From contig JAJZEN010000031.1 of the NCBI GenBank assembly GCA_021828545.1, positions 1 through 51,939 of the forward strand: a stretch of 51,939 nucleotides of DNA, given 5' to 3'. Each line of letters begins with the position of its first letter. Position 1 is the first letter of the stretch. Below the pieces are notes generated by a model. It was not told the origin of the DNA and made no database searches. It saw only the letters and a list, made by a program, of their open reading frames with translations. This stretch comes from Actinomycetes bacterium. GTDB lineage: Bacteria > Actinomycetota > Acidimicrobiia > Acidimicrobiales > RAAP-2. Below, piece by piece: positions 38,019-46,499 of the stretch. The translations under genes and the position numbers were made by a program.

Positions 38019-39045
38019 GCAACGGCGCTGGACCCAGCGCCGTGCGCGCGACTTCGAGGTACTCACTGAGGTCGATCACCTCGTCGCTCGGTTCTTCGTC
38101 GAACGACGGAAGAGCGCTCATGACGACGACACAGGGGCCGAGCGCGAGGGCGGACTGCTCCTCGATGGCGTTGGCGGCGTCAGCGAGTTCGGTGACGAGA
38201 TCCTCGGCGTCGTAGTGCAGGTCGTAGTGCTCCTCGGAGGGAATTTCGGCGACGACCACGCAGAAGGAGGGTCTCCCCTCGGCACCGCCGGCGAAGAAAC
38301 TCAGACAACCCGATGAGTCGAGGTACGAACCCGACGTGACCAGGTCGAAGGTGGCGCCGACCAGTTGGTCCTGTCGAATCGACGAACACGCGAGGTGGTG
38401 CGAGGTCTCGAGTGCGTCGGCGATGGTCACCGCCCACTGGGCGAGATTCGTCGTGGGCGCGTAACCGACCCGGAACTGGCCGAGCGCGACCGGTTGGCCC
38501 GTGATGCCCCCCCACGACCGTACGCCTTGATCTCGCACCACGGTGGTCTCGATGAGTCCCAGTCCGTAGGACGTGTGCACCTCGATGACGTGGCATTGGG
38601 CGAGGGAGTCGACGCGCGCGAGCGCGTCGAACGCGACGTCGGCTCGCTGGCCCAGGGCCTCGAGTGCGCCCTGGGCGAAGCGCCGTTCCGCGGTCGCGAC
38701 GTCGAGGCCTCGCTCGCGACCGATCACGAGGGCGGCCTTGAACCACGACTCCCAGGGCACGTCCTCCTCGCGTGATATCAGTGAATACGCGTCCAAGGCT
38801 TGGTCGACGGCGCTCGCGGAACCTTCGCGTAGGGCGTGCAGGGTGCGGCGTCGCGCGAAGACCAGGAGGAGATCGGTGTCGTCCTCGCTGAGTTCCTGGC
38901 GCAGCTCGTCGCCCTCGCGGAGCGCGTCGCACAACGCGCCCAGCGCCGAGGCGACCACCGCGTCAACGGAGCTCTCCAGGTAGCGCACCAAGTCGTCGTC
39001 GCGTTCGTCGTAGTGCAGTTCGCGAAGGGGGGACCAGAGACTCAT
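37996..39045 (-). CDS. Conserved hypothetical protein
   Basis: Long ORF with coding-like composition; convergent 23-bp overlap with the VWA gene. Confidence 0.6.
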   Translation of the reverse strand: MSLWSPLRELHYDERDDDLVRYLESSVDAVVASALGALCDALREGDELRQELSEDDTDLLLVFARRRTLHALREGSASAVDQALDAYSLISREEDVPWESWFKAALVIGRERGLDVATAERRFAQGALEALGQRADVAFDALARVDSLAQCHVIEVHTSYGLGLIETTVVRDQGVRSWGGITGQPVALGQFRVGYAPTTNLAQWAVTIADALETSHHLACSSIRQDQLVGATFDLVTSGSYLDSSGCLSFFAGGAEGRPSFCVVVAEIPSEEHYDLHYDAEDLVTELADAANAIEEQSALALGPCVVVMSALPSFDEEPSDEVIDLSEYLEVARTALGPAPLPSPLDEI

Positions 39046-39062
39046 AGGTCACCACAGTAGGT

Positions 39063-39086
39063 GCGATGGCGCGATGACGCCATCGC
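39063..39086. repeat. Inverted repeat GCGATGGCG-N6-CGCCATCGC between a minus-strand hypothetical gene and whiB
   Basis: Perfect 9-bp arms, 6-nt spacer, intergenic. Confidence 0.6.
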
Positions 39087-39200
39087 GTCGTCGTCGTACG
39101 CACGACGTTATTCGATTTGCATTTCGCACAAAAGTCCGCCACAATGACACTGATGTAATTACACCGATGGCCACAATCCATCGACGGGGAGGAAATCGAC

Positions 39201-39476
39201 ATGGAAATCGTCAACGTGATGGTGGGAATGGAAGATCGCGGTTGGCAGGCCCGGTCCAACTGCATGGGCGTTGATCCCGACCTGTTCTTCCCCGAGCGTG
39301 GTGCGTCCACCCGTGAGGCGAAGGAAGTGTGTCGCGGCTGCGTGGTGCGAGAGGACTGCTTGGAGTACGCGCTGGACAATGGTGAGAAGTTCGGTATTTG
39401 GGGTGGTATGAGTGAGCGCGAACGTCGCCGGCTCCGACGCGCGCGAGCGCTGGAGCGACGGGCCCAAGCGAGTTAG
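39201..39476 (+). CDS. WhiB-family iron-sulfur transcriptional regulator (WhiB2-like)
   Basis: NCMGVDPDLFFPERGAS...EVCRGCVVREDCLEYALDNGEKFGIWGGMSERERRRLRR; four Cys and the GIWGG turn; ggggagg RBS-like sequence. Confidence 0.95.
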   Translation: MEIVNVMVGMEDRGWQARSNCMGVDPDLFFPERGASTREAKEVCRGCVVREDCLEYALDNGEKFGIWGGMSERERRRLRRARALERRAQAS

Positions 39477-39498
39477 TCGCGCGGCACGGACGCCCGCG

Positions 39499-40332
39499 TC
39501 AGAAGTCGCGGGCCCGCGCAGCGTCGAGGCGCGCTTCGATCGTGTCACGCGGGTGAAGGCCGAGTTGTCGCCATCGCTCGGGCGCTTCGCGCTCGAGCAG
39601 GGAGCGCGGAAAGAGTCCGACGACCTCGGCGTGGTCGATGAGCCCTGGCGCCGACACGTGCGACGCGACGCGGTCGTAGACCAGTGAGGGTGTCGCCAGC
39701 GCGAGGTCGACGAGGTTGCAGCTGACTTGTACCATGTCGCCCACGCGAAGGCCCAGGGCCCGCACCCCGGGACCCCGAACGGCGACGGCCAGTTCGCGGG
39801 CCCGTTGGACCGTCACGTGGCGCAGCCACAGATTCCACGCGACCAGGACGTCGCGGGCGCCCACGACCACCGCGCCGCGTCGCCGGTCGGCGCGCGATGG
39901 TCCCCAGTCGGGCTTCAGGTCGACGAAGGCGTGCGCGCGCACGTAGGGCAATGTTCGAGCCGGTGCGCGGGTCCCGTAGAGAAACACCGGGACGTCGAAG
40001 GTTGTCGCTATCCACTCGGCGGTCTCGTCGCGTAACGCAATGGCCGCGGCAATCTCCTCGGGCACGAGGGCCACGAAGGGCACAACGTCCACCACGCCCA
40101 GCCGAGGATGGACGCCCTCGTGGCCCTCGAGGTCGAGGACGTCGAAGGCCACGCTGATAAGTCGTTGGACGTCCGCCGAGAGAGCGGAGGTGGTGTTGAT
40201 CAGGGTGAAGACACTGCGGTTGTGAAAGACGTCGCTGTGAAGGTCGCGTAATGACGCACCGGCGCACCTCGCGAGGTGCGCGAGGAGCCCGCGATCGCGC
40301 CCTTCGGAGATGTTGATGACGCACTCGAACAC
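39499..40332 (-). CDS. Glutamate formimidoyltransferase-like protein
   Basis: FECVINISEGRD N-terminus; RSVFTLIN; VHPRLGVVDVVPFVAL; KPDWGPS; VQVSCNLVD. Confidence 0.85.
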   Translation of the reverse strand: MFECVINISEGRDRGLLAHLARCAGASLRDLHSDVFHNRSVFTLINTTSALSADVQRLISVAFDVLDLEGHEGVHPRLGVVDVVPFVALVPEEIAAAIALRDETAEWIATTFDVPVFLYGTRAPARTLPYVRAHAFVDLKPDWGPSRADRRRGAVVVGARDVLVAWNLWLRHVTVQRARELAVAVRGPGVRALGLRVGDMVQVSCNLVDLALATPSLVYDRVASHVSAPGLIDHAEVVGLFPRSLLEREAPERWRQLGLHPRDTIEARLDAARARDF

Positions 40333-40444
40333 GTCACGACCCTAGACCCGCCAAACGAACGCCTCGGCGCGGGGGTCGGGGCGGGTCGAGGGTCAAAAAG
40401 GTAGACTAGAAATCGCGAAGTACGACGTTCTCTAAAGGAGTCCC

Positions 40445-40723
40445 GTGAGTCAGGTTCCGACCACCGAAATCACCGAGGTCATCGATCCCGTTGGTCACGT
40501 CCAAGTCGTTTACCTCGGACCCGTGGCGCCGCACTGGGAATGCCGAATGGTGTTCGGTGACGAGGAACAGATTCAGGCGTTCGTGGACCGCATCGACGCC
40601 CGACTTCGTTTCTTGCCCCCGCACGATCCGCAATTTCGCCGCAATCGCGAGCGCGTGAACCGCGACGCCGAGCGCGAAAATCTTCTGGTCGAATGGAACC
40701 TCGGCTACGACGAAGAGGTGTAA
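40445..40723 (+). CDS. Conserved hypothetical small protein
   Basis: 92-aa ORF with taaaggag RBS and upstream TAGACT -10-like element. Confidence 0.6.
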   Translation: MSQVPTTEITEVIDPVGHVQVVYLGPVAPHWECRMVFGDEEQIQAFVDRIDARLRFLPPHDPQFRRNRERVNRDAERENLLVEWNLGYDEEV

Positions 40724-40744
40724 GTCACCGAACCATCGCCGGGT

Positions 40745-41863
40745 CTAGGCCAGTGGCGAATTCGTCACCCGCTCGTACCAGTGGGTGGCGTCCTTGAGTT
40801 CGGCGTCACTGGGGAGGCCGTCGACGCGTAGCAGTGCGCCAAACGCGCTCAGCGTGTACCTCGCCGCAATATCGCTGACGAAAGTGCGCGCGAGGTCGTG
40901 ATGGGGACCCTGGTTCGAGATACCAAAGAGGGCCGCGGCGGCATCTTCGCCGCGTGCGTCGCTGAAGCGGTGCCGACGCCAGGCCTCGGACAACGACGGT
41001 CGTGGCCCCATGATGGCGGTCGTGATCTCGTCGGCCGCGGCGTCGAAGAACGCGCTGAGGACCGCTGACGCGGCGTTAATGGCGCGAGTGGCGTCGGTTT
41101 CGCCGGGAAGTTCGATCTCGTCGAGCAGCGCCTCGGGGTTACTCATGAACGAGGCCAGATTGTCGGGATTCATCATCCCTTGCAGTCGCTGGAGTAAGTC
41201 ACCCTGTGCGGCGGCGGACTCGCGAACGGCGTCGACCAAGAGCGCTCGAAGAGCGTCGCCCGTGCCGGGTTGGGAGAGTACGAGGGAGGCCACGAATTCT
41301 CGGCTGAGGGCGAAGACGTAGACCTCGTCGCGTTCGAGCGACCATTCTTCCGCGAAGGCGACGAGATTGTTGACCACCAGGTGTCGCGTATCGTCCTCGC
41401 GTGGTAGCACCAGTGCCGACAGGGACCAGGCGCGCTCGGAGAAGTGCCCGGCGACCGACCCCATTTGAAAACCCAGGAAGAGGGGGCCGAGCGAAGCGGC
41501 GAGCTGGGCCATCATCGCCCCGTCCTCGATCTCATCGAGCTCCGATGTGGCGCGAGAGTCGGCCATCGGGGCAATCAGCGGCCGCCACTGGGCGAGCGCG
41601 GCCAGGGTCAAGGCGGAACGATTCACCGCGGTCACCTCGTGGGGTGACGAGACGCCAAAGAGTGCGTCGACGTGTCGACCAACGAGGGGAGCGAATTCCT
41701 CGAGGCGCTGACGTTCGCGGGGCTGGGGATTGGGGTCACCGTCGTCGCCGCGCGCGACGTTGAGGGCCAATTGCGTGGCGGTCTGGAACCACGCGTCGGG
41801 CCCCTGTTGCCCGAGCATCTTGAAGAGGTCGCCGAACATATCGCCCATTGGGTTGTCACTCAC
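40745..41863 (-). CDS. DUF2342 / zinc-dependent metalloprotease-family protein, HExxH not present
   Basis: LGPLFLGFQMGSVAGHFSERAWSLSALVLP; NNLVAFAEEWSLERDEVYVFALSREFVASLVLSQP; C-terminal family-like organisation. Confidence 0.7.
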   Translation of the reverse strand: MSDNPMGDMFGDLFKMLGQQGPDAWFQTATQLALNVARGDDGDPNPQPRERQRLEEFAPLVGRHVDALFGVSSPHEVTAVNRSALTLAALAQWRPLIAPMADSRATSELDEIEDGAMMAQLAASLGPLFLGFQMGSVAGHFSERAWSLSALVLPREDDTRHLVVNNLVAFAEEWSLERDEVYVFALSREFVASLVLSQPGTGDALRALLVDAVRESAAAQGDLLQRLQGMMNPDNLASFMSNPEALLDEIELPGETDATRAINAASAVLSAFFDAAADEITTAIMGPRPSLSEAWRRHRFSDARGEDAAAALFGISNQGPHHDLARTFVSDIAARYTLSAFGALLRVDGLPSDAELKDATHWYERVTNSPLA

Positions 41864-41936
41864 TCTCCCAACTTATGCGAGTCGCCCACGTTGCTGACGG
41901 AGGCGGACCCCGGCGGCCGACCTAACATCGATAGCC

Positions 41937-42941
41937 ATGGCCACTGACGTCGCACTCGATATTGGCACGGCCCGCACTCGCTTGGCCACGACCGAACACG
42001 GCATCATGTTCGATGAACCCACGATGGTGGCCATCGACACCACGACCGGGGAAGTGATCGACGTTGGGCACGGTGCGATTGACCTCGTTGGACGTACCCC
42101 GCGCCACATGGTGGTGTTTCGACCCCTCGCCCAGGGCACCACCGTCGACTTTGACGTGACGGCTCGGCTCATCGCCGGACTCTTCGACCACGCGGGTGTC
42201 TCCAAACTCAGTCGCGCCCGGGTAGTGATGAGCGTGCCCTCCTTGGCCACGTCCATTGAGCGTCGGGCGCTGCGCCAGGCCGCTATCCAGGCGGGCGCAC
42301 GTGAGGTGAGTCTGATGGAAGCGCCCATTGCCGCGGCGATAGGGCTCGGGCTACCGGTGCAGGACCCGGTGGGCTCCGCGGTGACCGTCCTGGGTGCGGG
42401 CGCCTCGGAGTCGGCGCTCATCTCGCTCGGCGGCATCGTGTCCTCGGGAGCGCGTCGAGTGGGGGGCAACGATATCGACAACGCCATCGCCACCCTCTTG
42501 CGCCTGCGCCAGGGCGTCGTCGTCGCCCCGTCCATCGTGGAGGACCTCAAGATCACCATGAGTTCAGCGCGAAGTCGCAGCCACGGTGAGTCGCGTACGA
42601 TCATGGCTCGTTCGATTGAGGACGGCAGGCTCGAGTCGGTGGAGGTGCGCGCGGAACTCGTGAACGCCGCCCTCGCCGACGTCGTGAGCGCGACCCTTCG
42701 TCTCATCCAAGAATGTCTCGCGGACGCGCCGCCGGACCTCTCCCAAGACGTCAGCGCTCAGGGGATGGTCCTCGTCGGCGGCCACGCGCAACTGACCGAT
42801 TTGTCCGATCTCATTGCTCACACCACCGGCGTCACGGTGCGAGTGGCCGAAGACCCCGGAACGGTCATCATTCGCGGACTCCAGATGTGTCTCGAACAGA
42901 TGTCCTCGCTGCATGGTCTGTTTCGCCAAGTGGATCGCTAG
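41937..42941 (+). CDS. MreB-like actin-fold protein with substituted nucleotide/catalytic motifs
   Basis: DIGTARTRLATTEHGIMFDEPTMVA, LVGRTPRHMVVFRPLAQGTTVDFDVT, VVMSVPSLATSIERRALRQAAIQAGAREVSLMEAPIAAAIGLGLPVQDPVGS, ISLGGIVSSGARRVGGNDIDNAI, DVSAQGMVLVGGHAQL. Confidence 0.82.
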   Translation: MATDVALDIGTARTRLATTEHGIMFDEPTMVAIDTTTGEVIDVGHGAIDLVGRTPRHMVVFRPLAQGTTVDFDVTARLIAGLFDHAGVSKLSRARVVMSVPSLATSIERRALRQAAIQAGAREVSLMEAPIAAAIGLGLPVQDPVGSAVTVLGAGASESALISLGGIVSSGARRVGGNDIDNAIATLLRLRQGVVVAPSIVEDLKITMSSARSRSHGESRTIMARSIEDGRLESVEVRAELVNAALADVVSATLRLIQECLADAPPDLSQDVSAQGMVLVGGHAQLTDLSDLIAHTTGVTVRVAEDPGTVIIRGLQMCLEQMSSLHGLFRQVDR

Positions 42942-42945
42942 CGCC

Positions 42946-43575
42946 TCACTCCTCGCCGCGGCCGAGCTGGTCGACGGCGGCGCGCACTTGCCAGTCACGG
43001 TCGCCGCTGGCGCGCTCCAGCGCGGCGACGATGTCGGGACCTTCGAAATTCGCCAAGGCCACGATGGCCCGGCGCCGCACGGCGGGCTTATCATCGAGCG
43101 CGCTCAGGATCGCCGGTCGCGCTCGGTCGTCGCCGAGAGCGCCTAGCGCAGCGATGGCGGACTCGCGACAACGTGCATCCTCGTGGTGGGTCGCGACGCC
43201 GATCAACTGGTCGACGGCGGGCGCGAAGAGGTGTTCCCCGAGGGCGAAGACGGCGCCGTCGACGACGAGGGAATCGGGGTCATCTAAGGTGGCGAGTACG
43301 AGAGAGAGGAGCGCGTCGCCGATCTCGGCGTCCGCGATGAGCGTGAGCGCCTCGCGGCGCACGTCGACCTCGGGGTCGTGGAGCGCGCGACGCCACTGAT
43401 CATCTTGGGTGATGCCACGACGGGTGGCCGCGCGCAGCGCCAGCACTCGCCGTCGGGCGAGGGGACTGCTCAGGTGTTCGATGATGAGGCGAGCACCGGG
43501 TTCGTCGTCCCCGTAGCCCGCAGCGAGGAGAAGATCGTCGACGTTGTCCGGTAGCGTGGAATCATTACTGTGCAC
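42946..43575 (-). CDS. HEAT-repeat domain protein
   Basis: Repeated helical units such as DPEVDVRREALTLIADAEIGDALLSLVLATLDDPDSLVVDGAVFALGEH and HHEDARCRESAIAALGALGDDRARPAILSALDD. Confidence 0.78.
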   Translation of the reverse strand: MHSNDSTLPDNVDDLLLAAGYGDDEPGARLIIEHLSSPLARRRVLALRAATRRGITQDDQWRRALHDPEVDVRREALTLIADAEIGDALLSLVLATLDDPDSLVVDGAVFALGEHLFAPAVDQLIGVATHHEDARCRESAIAALGALGDDRARPAILSALDDKPAVRRRAIVALANFEGPDIVAALERASGDRDWQVRAAVDQLGRGEE

Positions 43576-44694
43576 GAGACCATCTCACCACCTGCGCCGC
43601 GTCGCCGTCTACTTTCACGCTTCCTCGTCGTCGTGGTACTCGTCGTACTCGTGGTGGGGCTGCGCGCGTGGTCGACCAATGAGTATGCGATCACGCCGGG
43701 CAATGCGACCAACGTCGTTCCCCTCGTGACGGTAAAGGGCCTGGCGACGAATGCGACGCCCGACCGGATCATGTTGGTGGACGTCTACCTCCAGCCGCTC
43801 TCAGAGTTGCAATACCTCTTGATGCACTTCGACGCCCACGTGCAATTCGTCACGGCGGGACAACTCCTCGAGCCCGGCGTCCCCAACAGCGAACTCACCG
43901 CCCAGGGGTTCATGCAGATGAGCGATTCGCAGGAATACGCCAAGGTGGCCGCGCTGCGCGCCCTGGGCTGGAGGATTCCCGCGGTGCACACGGGCGTCGT
44001 CATCACCGCCGTGGCGAGTAACACGCCGGCCGCGCGCGCGCGACTCCAGGTGGGTGATGAGATCCTCTCGGTCGACGGGGCCAAGGTGGGGTCAACGTGC
44101 GCGCTGATCGGTAGTCTGGTCAAGGTCGCCCCCAGGACCAAAGTGCGCCTGACCATTCGCCGCGGCACCTTCAGCGCCGCGGGTGTTCTCCATCGCGGCG
44201 CGCCCGTGACGATCTCGGTGGACACCGCGGTCTCACCCCACGCTCACGCGGCGACCGGCTGCGCGCAGTTCCCCTCTACGGGGACTTCGTATCTGGGAAT
44301 CGCCCTGGAGGACGCGGTCACCTACCCACTGCCGGGGTCCATCTCGGTCGATACGGCCAATATCGGAGGACCCTCGGCGGGCCTCGCGATGACCCTGACG
44401 ATCATGGATAAGTTGAGTCGAGGCTCGCTGACCGGCCACCACGTGATCGCCGCGACCGGCACGATTGACCCCTCCGGGACAGTCGGTGACGTGGGCGGGG
44501 TCGCCGAAAAGACCATTGCCGTGGAGAATGCGGGGGCGCAGTATTTCTTCGTGCCCCAAGTCGAGGTCCCCACGGCTCGCTCGGTGGCGGATTCTCGCCT
44601 GCACATCATTGGGGTCACGACGTTGTCCCAGGTACTCGCCGATTTACGCAAACTCGGTGGTGCGATGCCAGAGCCCCTCACGCCGCCCCACTAA
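43570..44694 (+). CDS. YlbL-type PDZ and Lon-like (S16) serine protease domain protein
   Basis: N-terminal TM; PDZ-like VVITAVASNTPAARARLQVGDEILSVDGAKV; Lon-like GGPSAGLAMTLTIMDKLSRGSLTGHHVIAATGTIDPSGTVGDVGGVAEKTIAVENAGAQYFFVP with Ser and Lys. Confidence 0.9.
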   Translation: MHETISPPAPRRRLLSRFLVVVVLVVLVVGLRAWSTNEYAITPGNATNVVPLVTVKGLATNATPDRIMLVDVYLQPLSELQYLLMHFDAHVQFVTAGQLLEPGVPNSELTAQGFMQMSDSQEYAKVAALRALGWRIPAVHTGVVITAVASNTPAARARLQVGDEILSVDGAKVGSTCALIGSLVKVAPRTKVRLTIRRGTFSAAGVLHRGAPVTISVDTAVSPHAHAATGCAQFPSTGTSYLGIALEDAVTYPLPGSISVDTANIGGPSAGLAMTLTIMDKLSRGSLTGHHVIAATGTIDPSGTVGDVGGVAEKTIAVENAGAQYFFVPQVEVPTARSVADSRLHIIGVTTLSQVLADLRKLGGAMPEPLTPPH

Positions 44695-44732
44695 GCCATT
44701 TTCTTCCCTCGCTACGTCCTAGGCTTAGGAGA

Positions 44733-46478
44733 ATGGAAGAACGGCGAATGCTCTCGACGACGCGTCAATCATCGACGGAAATCGCTCGGACGAACTTCAA
44801 TACGGTGCGAAAGGGTGGCCTCGACCCCCAAGAGGTCCGTTCCCATCTCGAAACGGTCGCGCGCGAAGTGGGGCACCTGGAGAGCCGGATACGCGACTTA
44901 CAAGATCAGCTCTCCGAGGCCATGCGGCGGATCGCCAATCCGACCTTCGACGAGGCGACGTTGGCGAGCGCGTTGGGCGCCCAGAGTGCGGCTATTTTGC
45001 GCTCCGCGCACGAGGAGGCCGGTCGGGTCACCGCCGAGGCCCAGGAGCGCTCGGCGCACCTATTCAGCGAGAGTCAACAACGCGCCGCTAACCACCTCAT
45101 CGAGGCCCAGGAGCGCGCGGCGGCCTTGTTGACCGAGGCGGAGCATACTGCCGCACAGATCGACGAGGAGGCCCGCCAGGGCGCGGAACGCCTGATCGAA
45201 TCGGCCAAGGTGAATGGAGTGGCCCTCGTGGAGCGTGGTCGCGAACAGGGACGCGCCATCGTCGAGCAGGCCAATGAGGCGCGTCGCAACATCTTGAACG
45301 ATCTCGCCGTCAAGCGCAAGGCCCTGCACATCCAGATCGATCAGCTACGTGCCGCGCGCGATTCGATGAACACCTTCGTGTCGAGCGTGCGCGAACAGAT
45401 CGACGCGCTGCTGGACAATATCAACGGATCAGACGAAGCCGCACGGCACGCCGCGCTCGACGCCCTGCGGGTGCGGGCGCCGGTTAACGAACTGTCCGAG
45501 GAGGAACTGCTCGCCGGGACGCCCTTACGTCACGTGCCCGAACCACAGTTGCAGGCGGTGCCGGGCTCGAGCGCGGTGAGCCACCTCGAACCCGTTCCCG
45601 TGGCGGCGCCCGCTGCGGTTCCGTCGCCCGCGGGCGAGCGAACGTCGTCCGCGCCGAACCCCGCGACGACGACGAGTGACGGCGACTCCAGGGACACCGA
45701 AACCTTCATCGACGATGACGCGTCGGGAACTGACGTGGTGAACGAGATCTTCGCGCGACTGCGTAAGGCCACGCTCGAAGAGCGTGGTGCGACCGCGTCC
45801 ACCGCGAAGAAGGCGCCCGTCGCATCCAAGGTGGAGACACCCCTCGACGAACTCTTCGCGCGACGTGATGGGGCGCTGAGCGAATCCCTCGCGATCCTCA
45901 CCCGCAAGGTCAAACGCGCCCTCCAAGACGATCAGAACGCGACCCTGGAGCGACTGCGCGACGTCAAGGGTCCCATCACCGACGAACTCGAGGACGAGTT
46001 GGTCCAGCGTCGTCGCTACGCGGAGGTCGCCGTGGACGCACTGGCCGACGCCGCCGCCGCCGGGAATCAGTTCGCATTCGACGAAGCGGGTGTGAATAGC
46101 GACGTCAGTCCGCGAGCGGGTATCGACGACTGCGCGGCCGATTTGGCGGTGACGATCGTCCTGGCGCTGCGCAAGAGGATTCTCGCCGATGGTAACGGTG
46201 ACGCGACCGAACGAGCCAACGCGGCGTACAAGGAATGGCGCGGCGCGCGCGTCGAACGGCTCTGCACCGACGCGGCACGTCGCGCGTTCCACCTGGGAGT
46301 CACCACGGCCGCGGCCGGTGGCAGTCTGCGTTTCTATCCCGCGCCCAATGACGCACCCTGCGACGCGTGCGCCCTAGATGCGACCGCTCCGCCGCGGGTC
46401 GCGGGTCAACCATTTCCCAGCGGCTCGGAGTTTCCGCCACTGCACGCGGGCTGCGCGTGCACGGTCGTCCCCGTATAA
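44733..46478 (+). CDS. DivIVA-like coiled-coil protein with C-terminal phage gp7/MuF-like Cys/His tail
   Basis: IARTNFNTVRKGGLDPQEVRSHLETVAREV (DivIVA-like), long Ala/Glu coiled coil, C-terminal APCDACALDATAPP...FPPLHAGCACTVVPV. Confidence 0.7.
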   Translation: MEERRMLSTTRQSSTEIARTNFNTVRKGGLDPQEVRSHLETVAREVGHLESRIRDLQDQLSEAMRRIANPTFDEATLASALGAQSAAILRSAHEEAGRVTAEAQERSAHLFSESQQRAANHLIEAQERAAALLTEAEHTAAQIDEEARQGAERLIESAKVNGVALVERGREQGRAIVEQANEARRNILNDLAVKRKALHIQIDQLRAARDSMNTFVSSVREQIDALLDNINGSDEAARHAALDALRVRAPVNELSEEELLAGTPLRHVPEPQLQAVPGSSAVSHLEPVPVAAPAAVPSPAGERTSSAPNPATTTSDGDSRDTETFIDDDASGTDVVNEIFARLRKATLEERGATASTAKKAPVASKVETPLDELFARRDGALSESLAILTRKVKRALQDDQNATLERLRDVKGPITDELEDELVQRRRYAEVAVDALADAAAAGNQFAFDEAGVNSDVSPRAGIDDCAADLAVTIVLALRKRILADGNGDATERANAAYKEWRGARVERLCTDAARRAFHLGVTTAAAGGSLRFYPAPNDAPCDACALDATAPPRVAGQPFPSGSEFPPLHAGCACTVVPV

Positions 46479-46499
46479 TTTCTGACCTAGGCTCCTAGA

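Noticed and set aside
44733-46478. Prophage remnant suggested by the gp7/MuF-like tail
   Set aside because: No terminase, portal, capsid, integrase or attachment-site signal in the surrounding sequence; neighbours are housekeeping/envelope genes.
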